Part shown: in pieces, positions 7,089-14,261 of the stretch
Layout of the letters: the number at the start of each line of letters is the position of its first letter
Numbering within the stretch: position 1 is the first letter of the stretch
DNA from: an uncultured Spartobacteria bacterium
GTDB lineage: Bacteria; Verrucomicrobiota; Verrucomicrobiia; Chthoniobacterales; UBA6821
DNA length: 16,027 bases
Assembly: GCA_903831635.1 (NCBI GenBank)
Contig: CAIKYN010000336.1
Span: 1-16,027 of the forward strand
Direction of reading: 5' to 3'
The notes under the pieces: generated by a model
The model's database searches: none
Told to the model about the DNA's origin: nothing
What the model saw: only the letters and a program-made list of their open reading frames with translations
Translations under genes and position numbers: made by a program

Positions 7089-8329
7089 GCCTCTCTGTCG
7101 CCCATTTCTCAACCTTGCTAGCCGGTGGCTCCGGCATCGCGGCCCAACGACTACATCGGGGGTTATTGGATCTCGGGGCCGATAGCCACCTTGTCTACGG
7201 TGATGGATCGACATCGGATCCCACCTGCATGGGTGCTTATCAGAATCAGTCCTTTGTCCGTCGAAATCTTGCGGCGATTCGGACGAGCATCCAGAACAGG
7301 AAGACCTCAGAGGGAGGCTTTGTCACGGGGCCGGGGTGGATCCGTCCCACCCCGCTGCGTGACACGGGACTCCAGCCAGATATCGTCAACCTGCATTGGG
7401 TAGCCCGATGGCTTGATCTCCAGAGTTTCTTTCACTCGTTGCCACAGAATCAACTTGTGGTCTGGTCGATTCACGACCTGATTCCGATCACCGGGGGATG
7501 TCATTATCCGAAGGAGTGCGATCACTTCAGCAAGGAATGCGGCAACTGTCCCCAGCAGAAGAGTCCTCATCCCCGTGATGCCACGCATAAGAATTTCCGA
7601 ATCAAGAAGGGGCTCTATGAAGGATCGAATCTCCATTTTGTGGGGAATAGTACTTGGACGACGGAGCAAATCCACCGTTCCGCCCTCGGCAAGTGTGCCA
7701 AATCCATCACGACGATCCCTCTCGGCCTCGATCCCTCGCAGTATGCGGTCATCGATAAATCAGTCGCCCGGCAGGCCCTGCAGATCCCCGAGGGAAAGTT
7801 TGTGATCGGTTTCGCCTGTTCCGATTTCCATGAAAAACGAAAAGGGGCTGATTTGCTCTTGAAGGCTTTGGAGTCCCTTCCAAGTGACAACATCCTGCTC
7901 TTGATCTTCGGTTCCGGGAAATGGCCTCAGAATGCTGGCCGCTATCAGACGATCTCGATGGGAAGCATCGGCTCACCCAGGTTTCAATCCCTCTACTACA
8001 GCGCCCTCGATGTCTTTGTGATGCCGAGCCTAGTCGAGACGTTCGGTCTCGTTGCCTTGGAAGCCATGGCCTGTGGTACTCCGGTGGCTGCCTACACGGC
8101 AGGCGGATTGGCTGATGTCGTGGAGGATGGAGTTGATGGATTGATGGAGCGGGAGGTAGGAAGTGTTTCCGGCCTGCTACGGATGCTAACCTGGATGATG
8201 GAGCACCCCTCGGAACGAGAGGCTATGGGGAGGATGGCGAGAAAGTCGGTGGAGGAGAAATTTAGCTCTGCCCTGATGGCGAGTCGTTATCTGGATTTGT
8301 ATCAATCGCTGAAAAATCCCTCCCTCTAA
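7085..8329 (+). CDS. GT4-family glycosyltransferase, second of a tandem pair
   Basis: A 414-residue GT-B enzyme paralogous to the product of 5856-7088 over its full length: HFSTLLAGGSGIAA, IVNLHWVARWLDL, SIHDLIPITGGC, then E-x7-E as ETFGLVALE (Glu318, Glu326) and AYTAGGLADVV. The same C-x5-C-x6-C-x2-C set is present at Cys139, 145, 152 and 155. Its ATG overlaps the previous stop by four bases. Composition is about 55% GC, unlike its AT-rich twin, and synonymous sites differ freely, so this is not a recent local duplication. The two enzymes may add successive sugars with a related linkage, or one may have been imported beside the other. Donor and acceptor are unknown. Confidence 0.89.
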   Translation: MSLSVAHFSTLLAGGSGIAAQRLHRGLLDLGADSHLVYGDGSTSDPTCMGAYQNQSFVRRNLAAIRTSIQNRKTSEGGFVTGPGWIRPTPLRDTGLQPDIVNLHWVARWLDLQSFFHSLPQNQLVVWSIHDLIPITGGCHYPKECDHFSKECGNCPQQKSPHPRDATHKNFRIKKGLYEGSNLHFVGNSTWTTEQIHRSALGKCAKSITTIPLGLDPSQYAVIDKSVARQALQIPEGKFVIGFACSDFHEKRKGADLLLKALESLPSDNILLLIFGSGKWPQNAGRYQTISMGSIGSPRFQSLYYSALDVFVMPSLVETFGLVALEAMACGTPVAAYTAGGLADVVEDGVDGLMEREVGSVSGLLRMLTWMMEHPSEREAMGRMARKSVEEKFSSALMASRYLDLYQSLKNPSL

Positions 8330-8356
8330 GCACTGGGGATTCAAGCGAATCGAATC

Positions 8357-9292
8357 ATGAACATCGTCTTCTGTGCTGATCGCAGGGTACTCCCTGGTCT
8401 GCATGTGGCTCTTTACTCCGTCCTGGAGCGCTACGAGGGCAAATCTCGTCCGGACTTCACGATTTTCAGCGATGATTTGGATGAGGCTGATCAGAGATTG
8501 CTCGCAAAGAGCCTTGATCCTCTGAAGAAGCCCTATGCGCTTGAGATTCGCAGAGTCGATGCCGGTCTCTTTGCTGGATTCCCTCAACTGAACGGAAGCT
8601 GGGCGACCTACTATCGTCTTCTGATTGCCTCCATGCTGGATGCAAACCACTTTCTCTATCTGGATGCCGATATCCTCTGTGATCTGGATGTCTCCCAGTT
8701 GGAGAATCTCGATATGGGAGAGGCGCCGGCTGGGTTTGTCTCGGAGGCTCCACTCTCAGGATGTGCTGACCGTGCTGTTGCGAAATTGCTCGGAGTAAGC
8801 CCACATGAACCTTACTTCAACGCCGGGATCATGCTCGTCAATGCTGTGGAATGGCGTCGCCAAGAAATCACAGAGCAGGCTCTGGATTTTCTGCGGAATT
8901 ATCCTGCTGCCTACTGGGATCAATCGGCGTTGAATTTTGTCCTCCATCTGAAGGCATACCAACTCGATGAGCGATTCAACACGATAGTCAATATGCGCAA
9001 GCACTGGCCGGCACTGAAAACGCCCGTGGGTTCGCTCAACCGTCTCCTTCACTTCGTGGAGTATCCGAAGCCCTGGGATCTCGGCGCCGAATTTCTCCAT
9101 CCCCAATATGACATGTGGAGGAGTGTCCTGCGCAAGACAGCTTTGCGGGATTTCCGATCGTGGCAGAAAACTCCTGCGCGGAGGTTGCCGATGACGGCCA
9201 AGGCAAAGGTTGGCTATCAGAAAGCCATCAAAGACAGACTTCTTTTCACGGGATACACCAAGGGATGGTTCACCAAAGTCAAAGGGATATGA
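8357..9292 (+). CDS. GT8-family glycosyltransferase (LgtC-like)
   Basis: A 311-residue retaining GT-A enzyme. The family blocks appear in order: MNIVFCADRRVLPGLHVALYS nucleotide-binding start; SWATYYRLLIA; YLDADILCD with D-x-D at Asp103-Ala-Asp105 for the Mn-nucleotide; YFNAGIMLVN (153-162); WDQSALN (Asp188, Gln189); and HFVEYPKPW with His232, the site matching the late metal ligand of LgtC. LgtC adds galactose to lipooligosaccharide, and relatives use UDP-glucose or UDP-galactose, so a UDP-hexose donor is likely but not shown. The basic C-terminal tail is typical of membrane-associated members. The gene follows its neighbour after 27 bases; the direct repeat GAATCGAATC directly precedes the ATG. 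Its TGA overlaps the next gene's ATG by one base. Confidence 0.9.
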   Translation: MNIVFCADRRVLPGLHVALYSVLERYEGKSRPDFTIFSDDLDEADQRLLAKSLDPLKKPYALEIRRVDAGLFAGFPQLNGSWATYYRLLIASMLDANHFLYLDADILCDLDVSQLENLDMGEAPAGFVSEAPLSGCADRAVAKLLGVSPHEPYFNAGIMLVNAVEWRRQEITEQALDFLRNYPAAYWDQSALNFVLHLKAYQLDERFNTIVNMRKHWPALKTPVGSLNRLLHFVEYPKPWDLGAEFLHPQYDMWRSVLRKTALRDFRSWQKTPARRLPMTAKAKVGYQKAIKDRLLFTGYTKGWFTKVKGI

Positions 9293-10149
9293 TGAAAGTT
9301 TCCATTATGATCACGACCAAGAACAGGTCGGTTGATCTCACGAAGACACTCAATGTTCTCAAGGGATTGGATCCTCAACCGCTGGAGATTCTGATCACGG
9401 CGGATGGGTGCACCGATGACACGGTGGAGATGGTGAAGCGAGAACTGCCATCTGCCAGATTGATCATCAATGAAGTCGGAATAGGTTCGATTGCGTCACG
9501 TGATCGGATGGTGCGAGAGGCACAGGGTGATTTAATCCTGGCACTTGATGACGATAGCTATCCTGAGCAAATCGATGCGCTAGCCCATCTGAGCCACTAC
9601 TTCGAGGAAAATCCCAAACTTGTGGTCATGGGTATCCCTCAACGTACGGACGAGTATCCCGAGTCGTTGACTCAAACCGACTTTGGATCAGCTAGGATGA
9701 TTCGATCCTTTACCAGTTCAGGCGCGGTCCTTCGGAAGTCGATTTACATGACCCTTCCTGGCTTCGCGCATGAGTTTTTCCACATGTATGAGGAGCCAGA
9801 CTACACACTTCAGTGTGTGGCAGCGGGCTATGAAGTGATCTTCATGCCGGATGCCCCCTCGATTCGACACCACTGGACCGGATCCGGGCGCAGTGAAGTA
9901 CGTAATCATCAGCGGCATGGCCGCAATGAATTCTGGAGCACGGTGATGCGCTGTCCGATGCCCTATCTGCTTCCTGTCGCGGCCTACAGGATCTATCGAC
10001 AGCTCGGATATGCCTGGTCCCGTGGAATGGACTGGGTGGTCCGTGAGCCGCTTTGGTGGTTCGCTGCAATCAGGGGGCTGCCCCGAGCCCTTCGCGCTAG
10101 GAAACCCGTCTCTTGGGCCGGATATCGAAAATGGCTCAGCCTGAAGTGA
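9292..10149 (+). CDS. GT2-family glycosyltransferase
   Basis: A 285-residue inverting GT-A enzyme. The N-terminus MKVSIMITTKNR is the classic GT2 first strand, with ITADGCTDDT at the donor site. LALDDDSYP carries the metal-binding acidic motif (Asp86-88), and MYEEPDYTLQ (about 165-174) fits the region with the catalytic base. The C-terminal part (IYRQLGYAW and two Trp-rich segments) may lie on the membrane. The start is set at ATG 9292, overlapping the previous TGA by one base, because AAAGGG at 9281-9286 sits five bases before it; ATG 9289 is the alternative. This is one of the few genes here with a plausible Shine-Dalgarno. Donor and linkage cannot be told. The next gene begins within this gene's last codons. 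Confidence 0.9.
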   Translation: MKVSIMITTKNRSVDLTKTLNVLKGLDPQPLEILITADGCTDDTVEMVKRELPSARLIINEVGIGSIASRDRMVREAQGDLILALDDDSYPEQIDALAHLSHYFEENPKLVVMGIPQRTDEYPESLTQTDFGSARMIRSFTSSGAVLRKSIYMTLPGFAHEFFHMYEEPDYTLQCVAAGYEVIFMPDAPSIRHHWTGSGRSEVRNHQRHGRNEFWSTVMRCPMPYLLPVAAYRIYRQLGYAWSRGMDWVVREPLWWFAAIRGLPRALRARKPVSWAGYRKWLSLK

Positions 10150-11981
10150 GAAAATTTACACAATTCATTTCGCTCTCCATGCTCGCCACGGCGTCACTCT
10201 CCGCCGAGACGATCAATATTGTGGAAAAAGGAGCCAAGGGGGATTTGTTGCCTCTCACAGTAAGGACGGAGTCTGGATCCGAAACGATGAGTTCGGAGTC
10301 GGCCCTATTTTCAAAAACCGATCTCGGCAAGGTGGTCGAGCTCACCGGTGCAGGAGCTCCCACATCCGGAGGTCATCATCAAGATCTCGTGGCCAAAATA
10401 GTCGCAATTTCCGGCGACCATATGGTCCGGATCAAACCAGCTCCTGGAGCCACCCTAGCCGATGCAGAGGGGGTCTATGGGACAGACAATGCTCCAACAT
10501 TTTCCAAGGTGCTGAATGGGTGCAGGGGGAGCAATAACCTGATCCAAGTTCCTGCCGGAAACTACCTCCTCGTTGCCCCCGCTCATTTTAACCAGAATAT
10601 CGATCCGACGGAGGGGGCTGTGGTGATTCAACGAGGTGGCTTTCAACTCGTTGGTGAGGGGATGGATCGGACGATTATAACCGATTGCGGTGCCTGGCAG
10701 CTAGGTCAGGGGAATCATGCTTATCGGGGGTTTTTGTTGGTGTGCAGGGGACCCGTTTCCAACGATTACCCCGTTCTTATCAAGGATCTGACTCTGGATG
10801 GAGGAATTCCCCAAGGGAACACGACCAACCATGTATTCCCGGCCAGTGCCATCGATGGATTGGGCTGGGATCTCATCCACTCTGCAGTGGTGGATATGGG
10901 CCCGCCGCCTCTGCATTCCAAGAAGACCTTTTCCAAGGTGCGTTTCACCCATTGGAGGGGAGAGGAGGTCAAAAGCGTCTGCGCGAACTGGGATGGATTC
11001 ATCAAAATCCAAAATTGTCAGTTCATCGATGGTAATGCCTCGGGATTCAACTTCAGCTTTTCGCACGAGATCACGGGATGCTTGTTCTCGAATCTCTTCC
11101 TCATCAGTGAGTTCTATCAGGCCTATCACAAGCATCCTTGTTTGTTTGAATCCAACACGGCTACAGCCCTGACAAGCGGTGGCATGGCCATCAATGGGGG
11201 GACGGGAACGAATCCTCCCTATTACATCCAGAACAATGACTTCACCTTTGCTGCCACTGGGGGCAACGGAATCATGACCTGTCCCGCTGACAACCTCTTC
11301 ATTCGGAACAATCAGTTCCACTGCGCCCAGTTCAACAACGCAATTGCCATCGGATGCGCGGGGTATCAGGGAAGCTTCTGGAATAGCAATATCGTCATCG
11401 CTGGGAATACTTTTACGGGCCCTCGCAACGTCATCCAACTCGAAGGAAGTGGGCAAAACAGATCGGAGGCCGTCTGTGTTGTCAGTAACACAAGCTCTGG
11501 TCCAGCGCTTCAGGTTTTTCTTGGAGGCTACACGAATTCCTCTGCGTCGAGGGTCGTGGTATCAGGGAACAAATGCCTCGCTTCAAACACGATGTTTCTC
11601 GGTGGGTATACCCCTCAGTATGCCCTGATCCTCACGAATAATGAGTATCATCCCTTCCAAGATGATGATGGAGTCGGGAAGAATAACATAATTTCGGTAG
11701 CCTCTGGCCCATTGCATCAGACGGTCTACACCCGCCCTAATTCCGTCTATGTACTGGATGATTCCTCTCCTTCGTCCATTCCTTATGGAGCGCAGCTTGT
11801 GATTGATAATTCCGCCAATCATTTGGGTATCGGCTATACGCTTTACCCCTCGATTAGAAGGAATCGGAAGCCTCTTTCAGTAAAAAACGGCGAGGTGCTG
11901 AGCTTTTATTGGAACTCATCGAAATGGTCGACCAATAGGGTGAAGCCGGATCTCTCTCTTCTCAAAAATGTCTCTCTCTGA
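10146..11981 (+). CDS. Secreted right-handed parallel beta-helix protein (pectate-lyase-like fold)
   Basis: About 611 residues from GTG 10146. The N-terminus MRKFTQFISLSMLATASLSA is a clear Sec signal peptide with cleavage likely after Ala20. INIVEKGAKGD then resembles the opening of the pectate lyase 3 / GH28-type family (N-x-x-x-x-GAKGD), followed by QVPAGNYLL and FQLVGEGMDRTII. Regular rungs with an asparagine turn run from about 355 to 520: IQNNDF, IRNNQF, IAGNTF, VSGNKC, LTNNEY. A small C-terminal beta domain ends with LSFYWNSSKWS. The fold is well supported; catalytic activity is not, since no diagnostic active-site set could be assigned. Candidate roles are lyase, epimerase or glycan-binding protein acting on the exported polymer. 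The GTG overlaps the previous stop by four bases (GTGA); ATG 10131 would add five residues before the signal peptide. Confidence 0.82.
   Translation: MRKFTQFISLSMLATASLSAETINIVEKGAKGDLLPLTVRTESGSETMSSESALFSKTDLGKVVELTGAGAPTSGGHHQDLVAKIVAISGDHMVRIKPAPGATLADAEGVYGTDNAPTFSKVLNGCRGSNNLIQVPAGNYLLVAPAHFNQNIDPTEGAVVIQRGGFQLVGEGMDRTIITDCGAWQLGQGNHAYRGFLLVCRGPVSNDYPVLIKDLTLDGGIPQGNTTNHVFPASAIDGLGWDLIHSAVVDMGPPPLHSKKTFSKVRFTHWRGEEVKSVCANWDGFIKIQNCQFIDGNASGFNFSFSHEITGCLFSNLFLISEFYQAYHKHPCLFESNTATALTSGGMAINGGTGTNPPYYIQNNDFTFAATGGNGIMTCPADNLFIRNNQFHCAQFNNAIAIGCAGYQGSFWNSNIVIAGNTFTGPRNVIQLEGSGQNRSEAVCVVSNTSSGPALQVFLGGYTNSSASRVVVSGNKCLASNTMFLGGYTPQYALILTNNEYHPFQDDDGVGKNNIISVASGPLHQTVYTRPNSVYVLDDSSPSSIPYGAQLVIDNSANHLGIGYTLYPSIRRNRKPLSVKNGEVLSFYWNSSKWSTNRVKPDLSLLKNVSL
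11951..11979. repeat. TC-rich dinucleotide tracts across a gene junction
   Basis: TCTCTCTCTTCTC (11951-11963) and TCTCTCTCT (11971-11979) flank AAAAATG, which contains the next start codon (11968). They form the last codons of the beta-helix gene and the first codons of the following glycosyltransferase gene. Short-tract slippage here would shift both frames. Confidence 0.5.
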
Positions 11982-13251
11982 TCAGCATCACAGAGACTTC
12001 TCCATATTCCATGGAGAGGTGAAGGTAGTCGTTGTCCAAAAAGGGGCCAGAGAACACTTCCTGGCTGCAAGGGCTATCCATCGCAGTGGGTCTCTGGCAT
12101 GTCTGTTAGTAGATTGGTATGCGCCAAAGGGGTGGATGGGGAAACTTGTGGGATTTGCTACCCAGCGTCTTGGAGCAAGGGGGCGAGCCGCTATGGCGGC
12201 TAAGGCAGAGGAGATTCCTGATGATCTTGTGAAGGTCAATTGGCTCAATGGCCTCATCGGTAAATGGAGGCAGCGGTCAGGGCGATTCAGAGCCTCCTCT
12301 CAGGAAAGGGCTCTGGTTGCAGATATCGCCTTCACCAAGGCAGTCTCTCGCACACGATTGCCACACCATCATGTCTTCTTTGGGTACTCTTACATGAGTC
12401 TAGAGATGCTTGAGATTGAGAAACGGAAGGGTGTATTGACCATTCTTGATCAGATTGATCCGGGGCCGGTCGAGTTCAGGCTGGTTGCCGAGGAGATGGG
12501 CAAATATCCCGAACTCGCAGGAAATCCGGCCCCCTATCCCACTGCCTATTATGAGCGACTCAAGCAGGAGTGGAATCTGGCGGATGTGATTGTCGTGAAT
12601 TCGGAGTGGAGTCGAGATGCATTGATATCTGAAGGGGTGCCGGCTGAAAAAATCGAGATTCTGCCTCTCTCCTATGAGGGCGATCACGGCTGTGACGAAG
12701 GAATACCAAAAGCATCATATCAAAACTCGGGGAAAGCTCTGCGTGTGCTTTGGCTTGGCCAAGTCAATGTCCGAAAGGGGATTCATTACCTCATTGAGGC
12801 GGCTAGGATGCTTGAGGGAAATAATATCCACTTTGATATCGTGGGGCCGATCGGGATTGCTCGTGAGATTGTGGATTCAGCTCCTTCGAACATGACCCTC
12901 TGCGGATCAGTCAGCAGGGATCTTGCCGCAGACTACTATCGTAAAGCTGATGTGTTTGTGCTCCCGACGCTTTCCGATGGATTTGCCATCACCCAGCTAG
13001 AAGCCATGGCTTACGGTCTGCCGGTGATCACAACTCCCCATTGCGGCAAGGTGGTCACGCAGGGAAAGACGGGCTTTATCGTTCCGGCACGCGATGCCAA
13101 AGCGCTCGCTGAGGCGGTCATGCGTTTTGCCCAAGACAGAACACTGGCGCTCAGGATGAGCGATGAGTGTCGTGCCTCAGTGAAGAAATTCTCGATCGAT
13201 GCGTATGGTGAGCATCTGATTGGAATCATCAAGAAGCACCGGAAAAGCTGA
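11968..13251 (+). CDS. GT4-family glycosyltransferase
   Basis: A 427-residue GT-B enzyme. The C-terminal donor domain is clear: LWLGQVNVRKGIHYL (Lys270), then VFVLPTLSDGFAITQLEAMA, in which the usual E-x7-E motif is D-x7-E (Asp337, Glu345), and TPHCGKVVTQGKTGFIV. VNSEWSRDALISEGVP is the usual segment before the domain linker. ATG 11968 overlaps the beta-helix gene by 14 bases. GTG 12019, just after GGAGAG, would remove 17 residues and begin at MKVVVVQKGAREHF, which looks like the true first strand, so the start is uncertain. The stop overlaps the next ATG by one base. The donor is unknown; the family assignment is secure. Confidence 0.88.
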   Translation: MSLSDQHHRDFSIFHGEVKVVVVQKGAREHFLAARAIHRSGSLACLLVDWYAPKGWMGKLVGFATQRLGARGRAAMAAKAEEIPDDLVKVNWLNGLIGKWRQRSGRFRASSQERALVADIAFTKAVSRTRLPHHHVFFGYSYMSLEMLEIEKRKGVLTILDQIDPGPVEFRLVAEEMGKYPELAGNPAPYPTAYYERLKQEWNLADVIVVNSEWSRDALISEGVPAEKIEILPLSYEGDHGCDEGIPKASYQNSGKALRVLWLGQVNVRKGIHYLIEAARMLEGNNIHFDIVGPIGIAREIVDSAPSNMTLCGSVSRDLAADYYRKADVFVLPTLSDGFAITQLEAMAYGLPVITTPHCGKVVTQGKTGFIVPARDAKALAEAVMRFAQDRTLALRMSDECRASVKKFSIDAYGEHLIGIIKKHRKS

Positions 13252-14231
13252 TGAATCTTCTGAAGATCTTTTCAGGAAGCCCCCCAACATCTCGCTTGGG
13301 CTATGGAACAACCGCGCTCATGGCTGTTCAAAGTGGGCAAGAGAGATTGCAGCTTTTGGAATGTGCCTATGAGGCAGGAATACGCCATTTCGACACGGCT
13401 CCCTACTACGGATATGGAGAAGCGGAAAGAGTCCTTGGAGAGTTTCTCCGTGAAAAAAGGAATCAGGTCACTGTCACCACAAAGTTCGGAATTCAGCCTC
13501 CTTCAGTAGTCCGAAACCGCTTTGTGAATCAGTTGGCTAGGAAGATCCTTGGGGTGGCGCCCTCCCTCAGATCCACTCTCTCGAAAAAAGCACAAAACCT
13601 TTCGAAGACAGCTTCGTTTTCCGCTGAGGCTGCCCGCAAAAGTCTGGAGCAAAGCCTCAAATCTCTTGGAACCGATCGTATCGATCTCTATCTGCTGCAC
13701 GAACCGTCACTGACTGATGCCGCATCATCGGAGATCCATGATTTCCTCAAGGAAGAGGTACGCCGAGGCACGATTCTAGCTTATGGATGCGGTGGAGAGT
13801 TTCCAACGATTCGTGAAATTGCCTTGAATGGCCTGCCCACATCTCAGTGGCTCCAATTTGAGGACAATGTCTTGGCTCCCCATGTGAGTGAAATCAGGGC
13901 TTTGGGCCCCAACTGCATTACCTACAGGACTTTTCTCAAGGCCTTGCCCGTTGTCTCGGAGTGGCTTTCAGCGAATTCCTCGATCCGTTCCGAGTGGGAT
14001 GTTCAACTCAATTTGAAACTGATGAATGAAGGAGTGCTCCCGGCGTTGTTACTTGGGCTATCGATGCTGGCCAATGATGAAGGGATCGTCCTTTTCTCAA
14101 GTTCCTGTTGTACTCGTATTCGAGATGCAGCTCGTCTGGCCGATGGAAATGTCCTCTCAAAAGAGCAGATTCAGGAGTTCGCAAAACTGATTTCACCAAA
14201 GATCAAGGACTTGTCTTGTCATGGTGAGTAG
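13251..14231 (+). CDS. Aldo/keto reductase family oxidoreductase
   Basis: A 326-residue cytoplasmic NAD(P)H-dependent reductase of usual family length. The catalytic tetrad is intact: Asp48 and Tyr53 in HFDTAPYYGYGEAE, Lys78 in VTTKFG, and His150 in YLLHEP. The start LGYGTTALM is the common first beta strand region, and LEQSLKSLGTDRIDLYLLHEP is the family's standard stretch. The late cofactor region (about 283-300, FSSSCCTRIRDAA) resembles the phosphate-binding motif S-x-x-x-x-R-x-x-x-x-A loosely. The gene overlaps the preceding glycosyltransferase by one base and lies 30 bases before a GMC oxidoreductase gene. Its position suggests reduction of a keto-sugar or carrier-linked sugar made by that partner; this is inference, and a metabolic reductase is the alternative. 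Confidence 0.9.
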   Translation: MNLLKIFSGSPPTSRLGYGTTALMAVQSGQERLQLLECAYEAGIRHFDTAPYYGYGEAERVLGEFLREKRNQVTVTTKFGIQPPSVVRNRFVNQLARKILGVAPSLRSTLSKKAQNLSKTASFSAEAARKSLEQSLKSLGTDRIDLYLLHEPSLTDAASSEIHDFLKEEVRRGTILAYGCGGEFPTIREIALNGLPTSQWLQFEDNVLAPHVSEIRALGPNCITYRTFLKALPVVSEWLSANSSIRSEWDVQLNLKLMNEGVLPALLLGLSMLANDEGIVLFSSSCCTRIRDAARLADGNVLSKEQIQEFAKLISPKIKDLSCHGE

Positions 14232-14261
14232 CAACCCCGTCTGACATAAACTCAAACAACA

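Noticed and set aside
8338..8356. Small inverted and direct repeat (GATTC/GAATC/GAATC) before the GT8 gene
   Set aside because: Five-base repeats in a 27-base spacer are likely by chance. It is mentioned in the gene entry but not treated as a regulatory site.
10701..11456. Open frame of 251 codons on the - strand
   Set aside because: It lies wholly opposite the beta-helix gene, which has a signal peptide and clear repeats. The reverse frame shows no recognisable domain, so it is a by-product of codon bias.
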